Origin: Siphonodentalium dalli
Lineage: Eukaryota; Mollusca; Scaphopoda; Gadilida; Siphonodentaliidae
Length of the DNA stretch: 64,000 bases
Assembly: GCA_032622095.1 (NCBI GenBank)
Contig: CP136062.1
Span: 154,812,875 to 154,876,874, forward strand
Direction of reading: 5' to 3'
Below, piece by piece: positions 21,898 to 31,075 of this stretch. The notes below the pieces were generated by a model. It saw only the letters and a program-made list of their open reading frames with translations, searched no databases and was not told the origin of the DNA. The translations under genes were made by a program, and so were the position numbers. Positions within the stretch are counted from its first letter, which is position 1. Every line of letters starts with the position of its first letter.

Positions 21898-22630
21898 TTG
21901 AATAAGGGGGCGTGTCTACCGTAACGCTATGGGGAAATCGGAAGAGATATCAGGTGTATGTAAATATAATTATATGAATAGCATAAATTGCTGCATATTA
22001 GATTAAACACTCGTAGAAAACAGACACGACAGACATGACTACGATATTTATAAAGCAGGGTGTCAGGACTCAGGGTGCTGCATGCACACCCCCCGTCAAG
22101 GAAATGTGAAATGGTGAATTTGGTAGCTTCTGTGATAATATAGCTCCCCGTGCATGTTGTGGGTGATAGCCCCATGCGTTGGGGAAGAGGTCATCACTGG
22201 TATTAACATCAATAGAAGACTGACAATGATTTAGACAGAACGTCGACCTTTTGAGTTATCGCGCGAATAATTATTTTAAGCGGCCTGACGACTTTGTCCC
22301 AGTCAACAGCTCTTCCGCGGTTCAGAGTTTAACTCACTGTGGTCAAACACAGTCGCAATGATTGGGTTGTCAGCGGACACATATTACACGGTGTGTATGA
22401 TCCATGTAAAACGCCAAATACACGATATTTACAGAGATTACATGCATGTGTGTATCCACCCTTAGCGTTTTATTCGGCTTTGTATAAGTGTACTTCATAC
22501 TTTTTATTTCATTAGAAAAAACATCTTCTACAATTTATATGAAGTGCTAGCTGACAATGGTCCGAATATTCGGTCGGCGATTTAACACAGAAATAACTAA
22601 CTTCAGATAAATAACGTTATTTTATGTTGT

Positions 22631-22703
22631 GTTCGTAGCCCAGTGGTTAGAGCGTCGGACTTGTAATGGTGTTATCGTATGGCGTGAGTTCATGCCCACC
22701 AGT
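22631..22703 (+). repeat. tRNA-derived SINE head (Thr-like), degenerate
   Basis: TAGCCCAGTGG fits the RNA polymerase III A box and is followed by TTAGAGCGTCGGACTTGTAA. That resembles the D arm and a CTTGTAA anticodon loop (TGT, threonine). A B-box-like GTGAGTTCATGCC follows at 22685. The anticodon and acceptor stems do not pair properly, so this is not an intact tRNA gene. The downstream body (from 22720) belongs to a dispersed family, consistent with a SINE. Confidence 0.5.
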
Positions 22704-22719
22704 GGACTATCGTCTATTG

Positions 22720-22900
22720 ATAAATACACGAAATATTGATATTCCGGCTTCATATGCTCTGAAAATTACAGCTATTTACCTGCTTCTTCAGGCTTCTTTC
22801 AAATTTTTCGCACAGAAGTAAAACAAAGCTCTTTATTTCTACCATATCAGGAATGGACTAATAAGGAACGCTCTTCGTTGTTCAATGCCGAATAATTCAA
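22720..22900. repeat. dispersed repeat with GCTCTTTATT block
   Basis: Shares ACGAAATATTGATATWCCGG, TTTTCGCACAGAAGT and GCTCTTTATTTCTACCATAT with 35650-35830. Parts are found inverted at 46400-46660 and in direct orientation at 47370-47430. Confidence 0.65.
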
Positions 22901-23164
22901 TCACATGAATTAGCTTTTCTGTGGCATAACGAAATAGTATAAAACTGTTTGGAGTATTTATCGATCTATGTTGAAACCCGGAACCGGACCGCGAAGTAAC
23001 AAAAGTAAGCATATTCTGGACATTCAAAACGACAAGTGCCTCTAACCACGAATGTTACCAGGGTTAAAGGATCTAGTATATTCTTCTAAGACTTATGTTT
23101 TCAAGTCGTTGTATTTTGTGTCATATTTCCGCCTTGTTGTATTCAGATTTGTGTTCCATTTCAG

Positions 23165-23232
23165 ATCGACCGATTTTACAGAGAAAGTTCCCTAACAGGC
23201 GATTATCAGGGATGCAGCGTCAATTCCATGAA
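23165..23232 (+). CDS. chitin-binding protein gene, internal exon a
   Basis: This 68-nt exon lies between a good acceptor (TGTTCCATTTCAG) and the donor GTGAGT. Read in phase 0 it gives IDRFYRESSLTGDYQGCSVN then SM, leaving AA, which joins the C opening the next exon to make Asn. The reading frame, splice sites and phase match to 24919 are what support it; the exon itself is too short to place in a family. Upstream exons, including the start and signal peptide, were not found and probably lie before the repeat-rich stretch or outside the window. A one-base-shifted reading is also open but would not join in frame. Confidence 0.6.
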
Positions 23233-23678
23233 GTGAGTTCAAAGTCATAATTACTTCAGAAGGAGACAAGATATCTATTCATTTAGATAATGTCATGAAT
23301 CTCTACTTTGGCTAACGCCCGTAGAGATCATATTCCACCGGTACAAAACCTATGAACTTTTTTTTATTTTTACAGGGGATTTTTACCTTATAAAGTCGAT
23401 GAAGTAACGCGGGGAATATATTTCTTATCTGTTCCTTAATAATGTACGTCACATTTAAATAATACAGACCACATTGAAGCACACGGTTAGACCTAATACG
23501 CTCGTAAAGCTACAACATCAGCGATCATTTGTTGTTAAATTATAACGCGCAAGGATACCGAATGACGCAAATATTGACGTCACGGCGCAGTGTTGAGAGT
23601 AGGATAACATCTTGAGAGTAGAATAACACGTTCGGTCTTCTGGGAGTGGGGGTACGATTTATATTTTGAAGTAAAACG

Positions 23679-23890
23679 TTGATGAAATGATAATAAAGAG
23701 AGGATGTCTACACAGTTTGGTTGATGAAATGATAATAAAGAGAGGATGTCTACACAGTTTGGTTGATGAAATGATAATAAAGAGAGGATGTACACAGTTT
23801 GGTTGATGATATGATAATAAAGAGAGGATGTCTACACAGTTTGGTTGATGAAATGATAATAAAGAGAGGATGTCTACACAGTTTGGTTGA
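23679..23890. repeat. 42-base minisatellite, five copies
   Basis: Unit GGTTGATGAAATGATAATAA plus AGAGAGGATGTCTACACAGTTT repeats nearly perfectly. One unit lacks TCT (39 bases). It lies in the intron after the 23165-23232 exon. Open frames across it on the minus strand are repeat artefacts. Confidence 0.92.
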
Positions 23891-24247
23891 TATGGAAATT
23901 GTCTCATGAGTGCTGACCAAAAAAATATAAATTACCACGAGTGGAAATTCATTTATTTTTGTCATCGCGAATGAGATGTTCTGTTTATTATATGGCCCAT
24001 GGCTCAACTCGAAAGAAGAGTAAAAAGTGCAAATTTGTATACCCAAGCACAGCCATGGTTTTGAACTTGTGCATATAAAATAGTTCCATTTTCAGGCAGA
24101 TTGGTTGAGGGATAACGATGCTAAGATAGTATGTTTATCAAAAAAATTTAGTTGATCACATGTTACATTAACTCTAGTTCAATGTGGCAAAGCGATGTGA
24201 ACTAATCTAGTATCGAATCACCTTTAATTGTAGCGCGGATGGATGCG

Positions 24248-24269
24248 AGTGAGATATCGATATCTCACT
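24248..24269. repeat. 22-base perfect palindrome
   Basis: AGTGAGATATC followed directly by its inverse GATATCTCACT. Intronic; function unknown. Confidence 0.85.
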
Positions 24270-24357
24270 AGACGGCTAACGGGTTTTATCTGATGCAAAA
24301 ACACTAATATTGATAGCTAGCTGAGCATATAATAACAAGAAAACCATAATCAGAAAT

Positions 24358-24850
24358 GGTAACGCCACCAAGATCATATTATTACACATAAATATAAATT
24401 ATAACTACACCTTTTACCGCATTCGGGGTAGCACTACAGCTTTTAATGCGACCCAAAAAAACAATTATCTATTTATAAAACGCCCATAGGACCATAGATT
24501 TCTTTAATTTGTAGAACAGTATACACCGGTGGCCTTAATAAATTATTTTCAGGCTATCAGTTGGTTGAATACTATTTCCCTTTTTACTAAAGTAAATAAA
24601 TAAACTAAAGTAAAATAAAGTAAAATAAAATCAAACAAATATAGGACTTACAGATTATTTTTTGGCATATCTTATCACAAAAAACAAAAAATCAACATTA
24701 TTGACATAAATAACAACTACACCTTTTAACGCATTCGGGGTAGCACTACAGCTTTTAAGGCGACCCAATCTATTTATAAAACCTACATAGGACCACAGAA
24801 TTCTATAATTTGGCCAACAGTATACACCGGTGGCGTTAATTAGTGGTATT
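24358..24850. mobile_element. TAACGCCACC-family MITE, two partial copies
   Basis: Starts GGTAACGCCACCAAGATC. The block from ACTACACCTTTTAMCGCATT through GGTAGCACTACAGCTTTTAA to TATACACCGGTGGC occurs twice (24405-24540 and 24715-24842). The inverse ends GTAACGCCACC and GGTGGCGTTAA mark the family; further members lie at 31099-34270. Confidence 0.65.
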
Positions 24851-24918
24851 CGTCACATATATGGTTCCGATTGCATAACTCCGGATTAAGATTCTAATTT
24901 GGACCGTTGTTGTTTCAG

Positions 24919-25133
24919 CGGAAAGATAATCAACTTCACCATATTATTCTCTGCTGACGCTGATCCGACGAAAAACGACATTGTGTCCGTCCTAAAAGCG
25001 CAATCGGCGGACATACGTGTTGCAAATGATATGTCCTTAAAACTGGACACAGACGACATATCAATAACGATAGAGAAGAAAGGATCGCCGCCAATAAGTC
25101 CAGAAAAACCAGCAACCAGAAATCCAATAAATG
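24919..25133 (+). CDS. chitin-binding protein gene, internal exon b
   Basis: A 215-nt exon behind acceptor GTTGTTGTTTCAG and before donor G|GTTGGTG, entered with one base of a codon pending and left with one base over. It encodes about 71 residues beginning GKIINFTILFSADADPTKND, continuing with VLKAQSADIRVANDMSLKLD, and ending in a Pro/Ser-rich linker (GSPPISPEKPATRNPIN). The hydrophobic strand, DPT turn and later DISITIE strand suggest a small folded extracellular domain, perhaps SEA-like, but I cannot name it. The linker then leads to the chitin-binding domains. The donor is weaker than the acceptor, which is the main doubt. Confidence 0.65.
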
Positions 25134-25155
25134 GTTGGTGCATCATATTTGTTGT

Positions 25156-25394
25156 ATAACACTTACATGACTGCAGATGCATGGAGCTTCCTGAATTTTT
25201 GCGAAAACCTTGTGCCAATGCATGCTCTTATATGTGCGAGTCGCGCATAAAAAAGAGAGTGCATTGGCCTAACAATATTTACCGTGATCTTGTAAGCCAG
25301 TGCATTCCCTATGGGAGACTCGCATATATAAGATAATACACTAGCAGTTGTTTTTAATGCTGCACCAGCGTAGCTCCCGTCGCGAAAGGTTTAA
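25156..25394. mobile_element. TTAA-type MITE, CCCTTTCATG family, copy 4, intronic
   Basis: ATAACACTTACATGACTG at the left and GTAGCTCCCGTCGCGAAAGG followed by TTTAA at the right are decayed family ends. The interior holds the usual CCAATGCATGCTCTTATAT blocks in the opposite orientation to copy 1. It begins only 22 bases after the exon ending at 25133, inside the intron's 5' end. Confidence 0.7.
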
Positions 25395-25877
25395 AAAGGG
25401 GCGCTACTATCGGAGCGGAATTCTCTACATTTTACATTGTAGCGACGTAACAAATTAAAAATGCTGATGTATAATATGTATAGCAACATCAAGGCCTAAA
25501 AACTAATTGCTTTTAACACATGTCATATTTGTGAATTTTTTGTGAACTATTTATCTTGAATTGTAAATACCACCACCGTCTCTACAACTTCTTCCACTCT
25601 AACACTACATCTGCCACCACCACATACTTCTATAGTATGACCAATATGTCTAAATTGTATTGAATCACGGGTGAGACGACATTAAAGGCCCACTTATTGT
25701 GACAAATGTGTAATGCTGATAAGCTAGTAACCGGGACTATATATGAGTCAGTCAGACTCGTCCTTTGAATAAATGATGATTAATTTTCTAGTCCCCAGAT
25801 CATATTATATGCAACATATTCCATAGTATGTACCTTTTGAAAGAGGTAGCCCTAAAACATGTATATCAACGTGAATG

Positions 25878-26097
25878 GGTACTGTAAAATAAAGCCGGTA
25901 ATTTATGGGACCATCTCCTTTTATATACTCAACCTAATTTATGCAACAAATGAATGAATTGGATCCATGTATTATTACAAAATATACACTCATGCGATCT
26001 ATGAACGATGGAAACAACGTGGTAATTATAATGAAAATGAACTTATGACTCTGTTTGTGTTGAATATAATCGGATTTAGGGTACAGGCCCCCTTTAA
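25878..26097. mobile_element. palindromic TTAA-type MITE, relative of 3555-3915
   Basis: Shares GGGACCATCTCCTTTTATATACTC, ATGCAACAAATGAATGAATT and CTATGAACGATG with 3580-3800. It ends CGGATTTAGGGTACAGG then CCCTTTAA. Intronic; non-coding. Confidence 0.55.
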
Positions 26098-26264
26098 ATT
26101 AATTTTTCTTCGTTAATTTCGAAGAAGAAATTGGTCATTGGTCAATTTGGCCACCGACAGCGTGAATAAATCCTGTACAACATTGTAAGGTCATATAGGC
26201 AAACTTGTTTCTTATGGAATGTATCCTGATGTGACACTGAACCTGGCCATTGTTTCATCCTCAG

Positions 26265-26333
26265 ATAAAACATCGACGATGTCGCCAATTGTGGTTACGT
26301 TGATAGACAGCAGAGATCGTTACAGCAGAAAAG
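26265..26333 (+). CDS. chitin-binding protein gene, internal exon c (GC donor)
   Basis: A 69-nt exon preceded by TTGTTTCATCCTCAG and followed by AAAAG|GCAAGTATG. That is a GC-AG intron with the strong flanking match such donors normally need. It is entered and left in phase 1 and encodes DKTSTMSPIVVTLIDSRDRY then SRK, a hydrophilic, Ser/Thr-bearing linker between the unrecognised domain and the first chitin-binding domain. The frame continues from the 24919-25133 exon and into 28332 without a stop. Confidence 0.65.
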
Positions 26334-26969
26334 GCAAGTATGCATGATGTGAAAACGGTGAGCTGTCATCGTAAATCATCAAATTGAATATATTCCAGTT
26401 TGTGTACAAGAAGGGAACCCCATTGGTGCAAGACAAGCAATACAATAAAAGAAAGATCTAAATTTAACACAGCAATGTTTGGTAATTTTAATGACTTGGT
26501 AACAAGTTTTCAAACATATATCGACCTGTGAACATAGTCATGAAGTCAGAAAAAAAAAAATTTAAGCCAAATTATTAAAGATGCAGCAACATACAACATA
26601 GTGGAAAGTAAAACAGCAAGTCGTGCAAAATATACTTGAGATATAATAGAGATGTCACGAAATGGAATTAAAAAGGACACAAAAACATTACCATAATTTA
26701 TACTATGATTCTGTTTTCGCTGAGAAGGTAGTGGAACACTATTACTTTGTTAGTGGAATGCATAATTTGTCAGTGCACTGTAGTGTACGCAACATTGTTT
26801 GTCAAAAATGTATCTCTGTGCTATCTATTAACGGGGACCAAGAGTCAAACGGCTCGGTCTTATATTACGATGAAATCTATGTAAAGACATGACACCTAAT
26901 CCATATGCACGTATAATTGGAGACGACGGCAGCCATGTATGGAACATGGACATATATCGCACACACATG

Positions 26970-27167
26970 GGCCTGTAACCCGCTCCCCTGCCCGCCCATT
27001 TTGCACTGCCTCTATACGCCGATGCTATATACGCGCCTGCTTCACGTTAATGATACTATGAGGTCCTTATTATAGTAGCAATAACGTGAAGCAGGCGCGT
27101 ATATAGCTCGGCGTATATTGGCAGTGCAAAGGGGTGGATAGCGGAGCGCGTTACACGCCCCTGTGAT
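26970..27167. mobile_element. 198-bp palindromic MITE
   Basis: Arms read GCCTGTAACCCGCTCC...TTTGCACTGCC...TATACGCCGA...TATACGCGCCTGCTTCACGTTA and their inverse. The direct repeat CACACACATG lies immediately outside both ends (26960-26969 and 27168-27177) and could be a 10-bp target duplication, though it is simple sequence. It sits in the last intron of the chitin-binding gene. Confidence 0.7.
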
Positions 27168-27269
27168 CACACACATGCAACGTTAGGATACTTTCACACA
27201 CTCGCAAATTTGCGTTTATCTCACGTTTGTTTGAAACATTGAAAACTGCTGGCCAGCGGCTATGACCAT

Positions 27270-27360
27270 GGCAAGTATTTCTCAGAACATATGAAGGCGG
27301 TATATCAATATTGCGTGTATTTAAATACCTATCGCATACCTCCTTCCATATTATGAGACT
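27270..27360. repeat. dispersed repeat fragment, copy of 46565-46670
   Basis: Shares GGCAAGTAT, TTTCTCAGAACATATGA, GGCGGTATATCAATATT and ATACCTCCTTCC with 46570-46665. The rest of 27168-28331 has no assignable feature. Confidence 0.6.
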
Positions 27361-28331
27361 AAACTAACTAAATAAATAATTGTTTATTGGATAACAAATA
27401 AAACATACACATAATATAAATGAATACATGTTATAAATAAGTATTATCCGGGCGATGCCATGGCCTCCCGGGTCGTCTTCCTGGCATCGTCCAGGCCAAT
27501 AACCACGAATTTTCAAACCCAGCCCGAGTCCCTGCACATAGCCATATAGTCCTCTATGTTTACTATGTTTATATTATAGGATTTGTGTTGGTGAATTTGT
27601 TTTTAAGGATGGATCAAGACATAAAATAGAGAATAAGGGATTTTAATGATCAAATGATTTTGAATGGTGCCATGGTTTCTATAAGGGATATATAATTTAT
27701 ATAGGGGTTGTGTAATTATGGGAGAAGTTAGGTGTCTATTTATTTTATTTTGCAGTCGGAGCAAACATAGTTATCACATTTAGGTTTCAGACACTACATG
27801 GTTTGGAAATGGTTTATTAGTCTACGTTTGACATGGAAGTTGGTATGAGCTCGTGTGTCCAGTCATAAATGAAGAGGGCTGTTCGAAACACGATTTGGAA
27901 GTTCGGAATGAGCCATATCCGTTTAACCTTAAACTGTCATTTCAGTGCAGCAATGCATTTATTGGAACAACTTTTTGACTAAATGTGATTTCTCATGAGT
28001 TGATCCACCAGCGGTATACATGTAGCAAGCTGCAAACCAAAGTTCAGTACCTCGCTACGCTATGTCTGACTACAGTAAATTACTGTCTGCATGTGTCTTT
28101 TCTTAATTAAATCTAAAACAAAATTATTGAAGTGTTTTGTCATGTTACAATTCTTGATCGAGACAATTTTCAAATGAACATAAACAGTTTAGTTTCTCAG
28201 AATAATGCAGAATGAATTGTAACCTATAAATTATTAGTAGGTTGGCAGCGGTAAGTCATGCGTATGGGACTGAACCCTACATGGAGCTTGTACATGTAAT
28301 TGTCATTGTGCCGTTTTCATTTCCGTTCCAG

Positions 28332-28795
28332 AATATCCCGAAAATCCATGCAAGGAACCAGACTCAGCCGTGTTGCTTCATGCGCATCCAAAAGATTGTA
28401 TGTTATATATAGAATGCATCAACAAAATTCCAACCAATCGGCGATGTCCACCGGGGACGGTTTTCTACCCGGCGAAACAACAATGTGACACGTTGCCAGG
28501 GCAATTGGATTGCCCGGATATGACTCCTTGCCAACTCAAACCTAACGGATATTTCGCGCACCCATATAACTGTTCCTTGTTCATATTCTGTGATAATGGA
28601 GACGAGGTTATTGGTAAATGTCAAAATGCGTTAGTATGGGACCCGGACATACACTCATGCACATCAAGTAACCAGGTTCTAGTATCACCTTGCCGAACGC
28701 CACCCTCTGTCATAGAAGAGCTTAAGGGACTTATCAGAGTTAACAGAGAATCGGGGCTTTCGAAACTACGGAGGATTATCAGAGAAAATAAATGA
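28332..28795 (+). CDS. secreted chitin-binding protein, terminal exon (two CBM14 domains)
   Basis: The exon follows GTTTTCATTTCCGTTCCAG, is entered in phase 1, and ends at TGA 28793-28795. The four found exons sum to 816 nt (271 residues plus stop). Two peritrophin-A/CBM14 domains are complete. In the partial protein, domain 1 has six Cys at residues 124, 140, 146, 156, 169 and 178 (spacing 15-5-9-12-8). Domain 2 has six at 184, 198, 204, 214, 227 and 238 (13-5-9-12-10). Conserved aromatics are present (MLYIEC, SLFIFC, FYPAKQQC, VWDPDIHSC). A basic tail ending LRRIIRENK follows. Such domains bind chitin outside the cell; in molluscs they occur in shell-matrix, gut and mucus proteins. The exact role is inferred. 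No classical AATAAA was found; AATATAAA lies at about 28891. Confidence 0.92.
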
Positions 28796-30598
28796 ATTTT
28801 CGAGAGACGGGTTGTCAGATCAAATTCCAAACCTTGATGTCCGTTTTAATGTCCCTGTGCACTGGGTTATAATATGCCTCGACTAAAATGCCAATATAAA
28901 AAAAATTGCTTGATTTACATCACCTCCCGACCCTACTTTTAGTCCCCTCCTCAATTTTGTTTTATTTGGATATATTTTATGTCAACTTTTTTCTCGTACC
29001 TTAATGTGAACTTACATTTCAATGACACATTAATCAGTCTATTTTGATTAAATTGGACAATCTAAATCAAATTGTATTATATAAGATAGGATACTGCTTC
29101 AATGTCTAGAACTGTTCATGACCATTTATGTTACTAAGAATGAAAAAAAGTTTAATCTATAAATTTATTTATATTGGACAACGCGACTGTACTTGTCGGA
29201 ACTGAAATCAAACATAGTAATGTATCGCTCGTGTCCGGTTCCAGTGATCACTTAAGTATTGTGAGGGATCGATTAAGTATTGTGAGGGATTGATTAAGTA
29301 TTGTGAGGGATCGATTAAGTATTGTGATGCAAATGGTCAAAAACTGATGCCTTGTTATACTTTTGTGGTTAAAGCACGGGATATATCATTTCAAAACCTG
29401 GATGGGTTAATTGTGCTAAATAAATGGACTAAGTGTAACCTCTAATTCCAAGATGGCTGTCGCCATAAGCAAAAACTCCAGCATACATTCTTAATTATGT
29501 TTGCATGCGTCTTGACCAGATCTATCATTCGATAAGGGGTACAACTCCAAGCCGTCTCGACCTACAGCGCTGGCGATAAAGGTTCTAATCCACATGTTTC
29601 CATTGTGGACTTTGTAACTCGAAATCGTTATTTGGTGGTGTCGCCAGTTACTCGCCGATGGCCGGTTGTTTGCCGCACATGGTCGACGAGTTTATCAGCC
29701 ATTAAAATCACTGTTAGATTAGCCGTAATTGTAAGTCCCCCCCCACTACTAAAACTGGCAATATTGTGATATGGCCTTAGTTTCTAAAAGCTACATTAAA
29801 ATCCAAATCAATCAATCAGTCTACCGAAAATATCTGCGATATGTCACAAACCATCCGATTCACATTAATTTATGGTTTATTTTAGTTCAGGAGGCGCGAC
29901 AAGTGTTCAGGAAGTTCAGAGTCAACATTCTGGGGTTGTTTAGCGAATTTCGTTGTGTAGGCTGTGGCTGATTTACATGCAGTTTTTCCTCCATTCGGTT
30001 ATCTTTTCATATTTTCTACTTCCGGCTGGATAAAACATTGGAAGAGTCTTAAAAATCCCCCCAAACTCAGTAGTTAAATTTAAGAAAACTACACTGGCTT
30101 GCTTCTGCCAAAAAAGTATACAATAATTAGTTTGCCCCGCATTATAATATCAACAAAGAACGTACGGCTCTCTTCTGTTCGGAAATGTGAAAATTAATGA
30201 TACATTCGGCAAGTAACGTTATGTATATCAGGGATGTAAGAACTTCCTCAGCATAATCATTTGAAAAATTCCAACTCAAGGAGATGTTTCTTCGTAATAA
30301 CGAACTCAAAATCGAACTCCGGATAAAGTTCGAACTTGAATGGAATTGCATGGAGCTCACACAAAAACGCTTCCAGTAAAATCTAAACCATTTGGTCTAA
30401 ATAGAAACAAAGTTTGAGTGCAGAACGGGCGGGATCACCATGCAGTCTTCAGACAAGCAAAGATACATAACTCCAGAAGAAGTCGTCACAGTATACTGCT
30501 TATCGTACTTGGAATTGACACACCGGATTTAGACCAAATCCGATGACGTTTGAAGTGATTGCGGTTAAATAATGGCACCAGACTCCTATAGCCATAGT
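28796..30598. other. 3' flank of the chitin-binding gene, mostly unassigned
   Basis: After the stop there is ordinary A+T-rich sequence. Apart from the 22-base minisatellite at 29244-29335, I could not match anything or find exon-like frames. The transcript's 3' UTR must lie in the first part. Confidence 0.45.
29244..29335. repeat. 22-base minisatellite, four copies
   Basis: Unit GATCGATTAAGTATTGTGAG plus GG, with GATCAC and GATTGAT variants, is repeated four times in tandem. Confidence 0.9.
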
Positions 30599-30788
30599 TT
30601 AACCCTTCCACGATGACTGGAGCTTCCTGGAATTTTGCGCAAAGCCATGTGCCAATGCATTCTCACATATGTAAAAGAATACATTGGCCTAACATTTTTT
30701 TACATTGACCTTGTATGCCAGTGCATTCTCATATATATAAGAAATCTTTAATGCTGCACCAGCGCAGCTCCCGTCATGAAAGGGTTAA
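30599..30788. mobile_element. TTAA-flanked MITE, CCCTTTCATG family, copy 5
   Basis: TTAA (30599-30602) then CCCTTCCACGATGACTGGAGC. The right end is GCAGCTCCCGTCATGAAAGGG then TTAA (30785-30788). It is the shortest copy, with internal deletions. Confidence 0.8.
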
Positions 30789-31075
30789 TGAGGCACGATC
30801 CGGTTTGATACAATAAACCACCTTCTGTGTACATTGTCTGTACCAGTAAATAATTCGATCGAAGCCATACCAGGAGCCCATTAATAAGATGTTTTAATGG
30901 CCAGATATCGCCTTTCAAAAGAGGAAATTGCTACACTTTTCGGATTTGTGTAGGCCTTGCAAAACTTCATATGACCGCCTATTATAAAGAGCGTGGGTGC
31001 TCCCGTCGCTCAAAAGAGGTGGACGATAAACAGTGTTAGCAATTGTGATATTTCGTACACGTTTACAGCGTAAGA

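Larger units (their letters stand above)
21147..21962. mobile_element. putative insertion splitting the duplicated unit
   Basis: Sequence present only in the split copy. It begins just after GTTCATATA and ends at GTAAATATA, where homology resumes with ATTATATGAATAGC. A short ATATA-like repeat lies at both junctions and may be a target duplication, but it is too simple to be sure. It contains two palindromes (21153-21292 and 21840-21897) and no coding frame. Confidence 0.5.
20646..22465. repeat. 1.0-kb duplicated unit, split copy
   Basis: Carries the two halves of the 19295-20310 unit at 20646-21140 and 21958-22465. They are separated by about 0.8 kb with no counterpart in the first copy. Confidence 0.7.
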
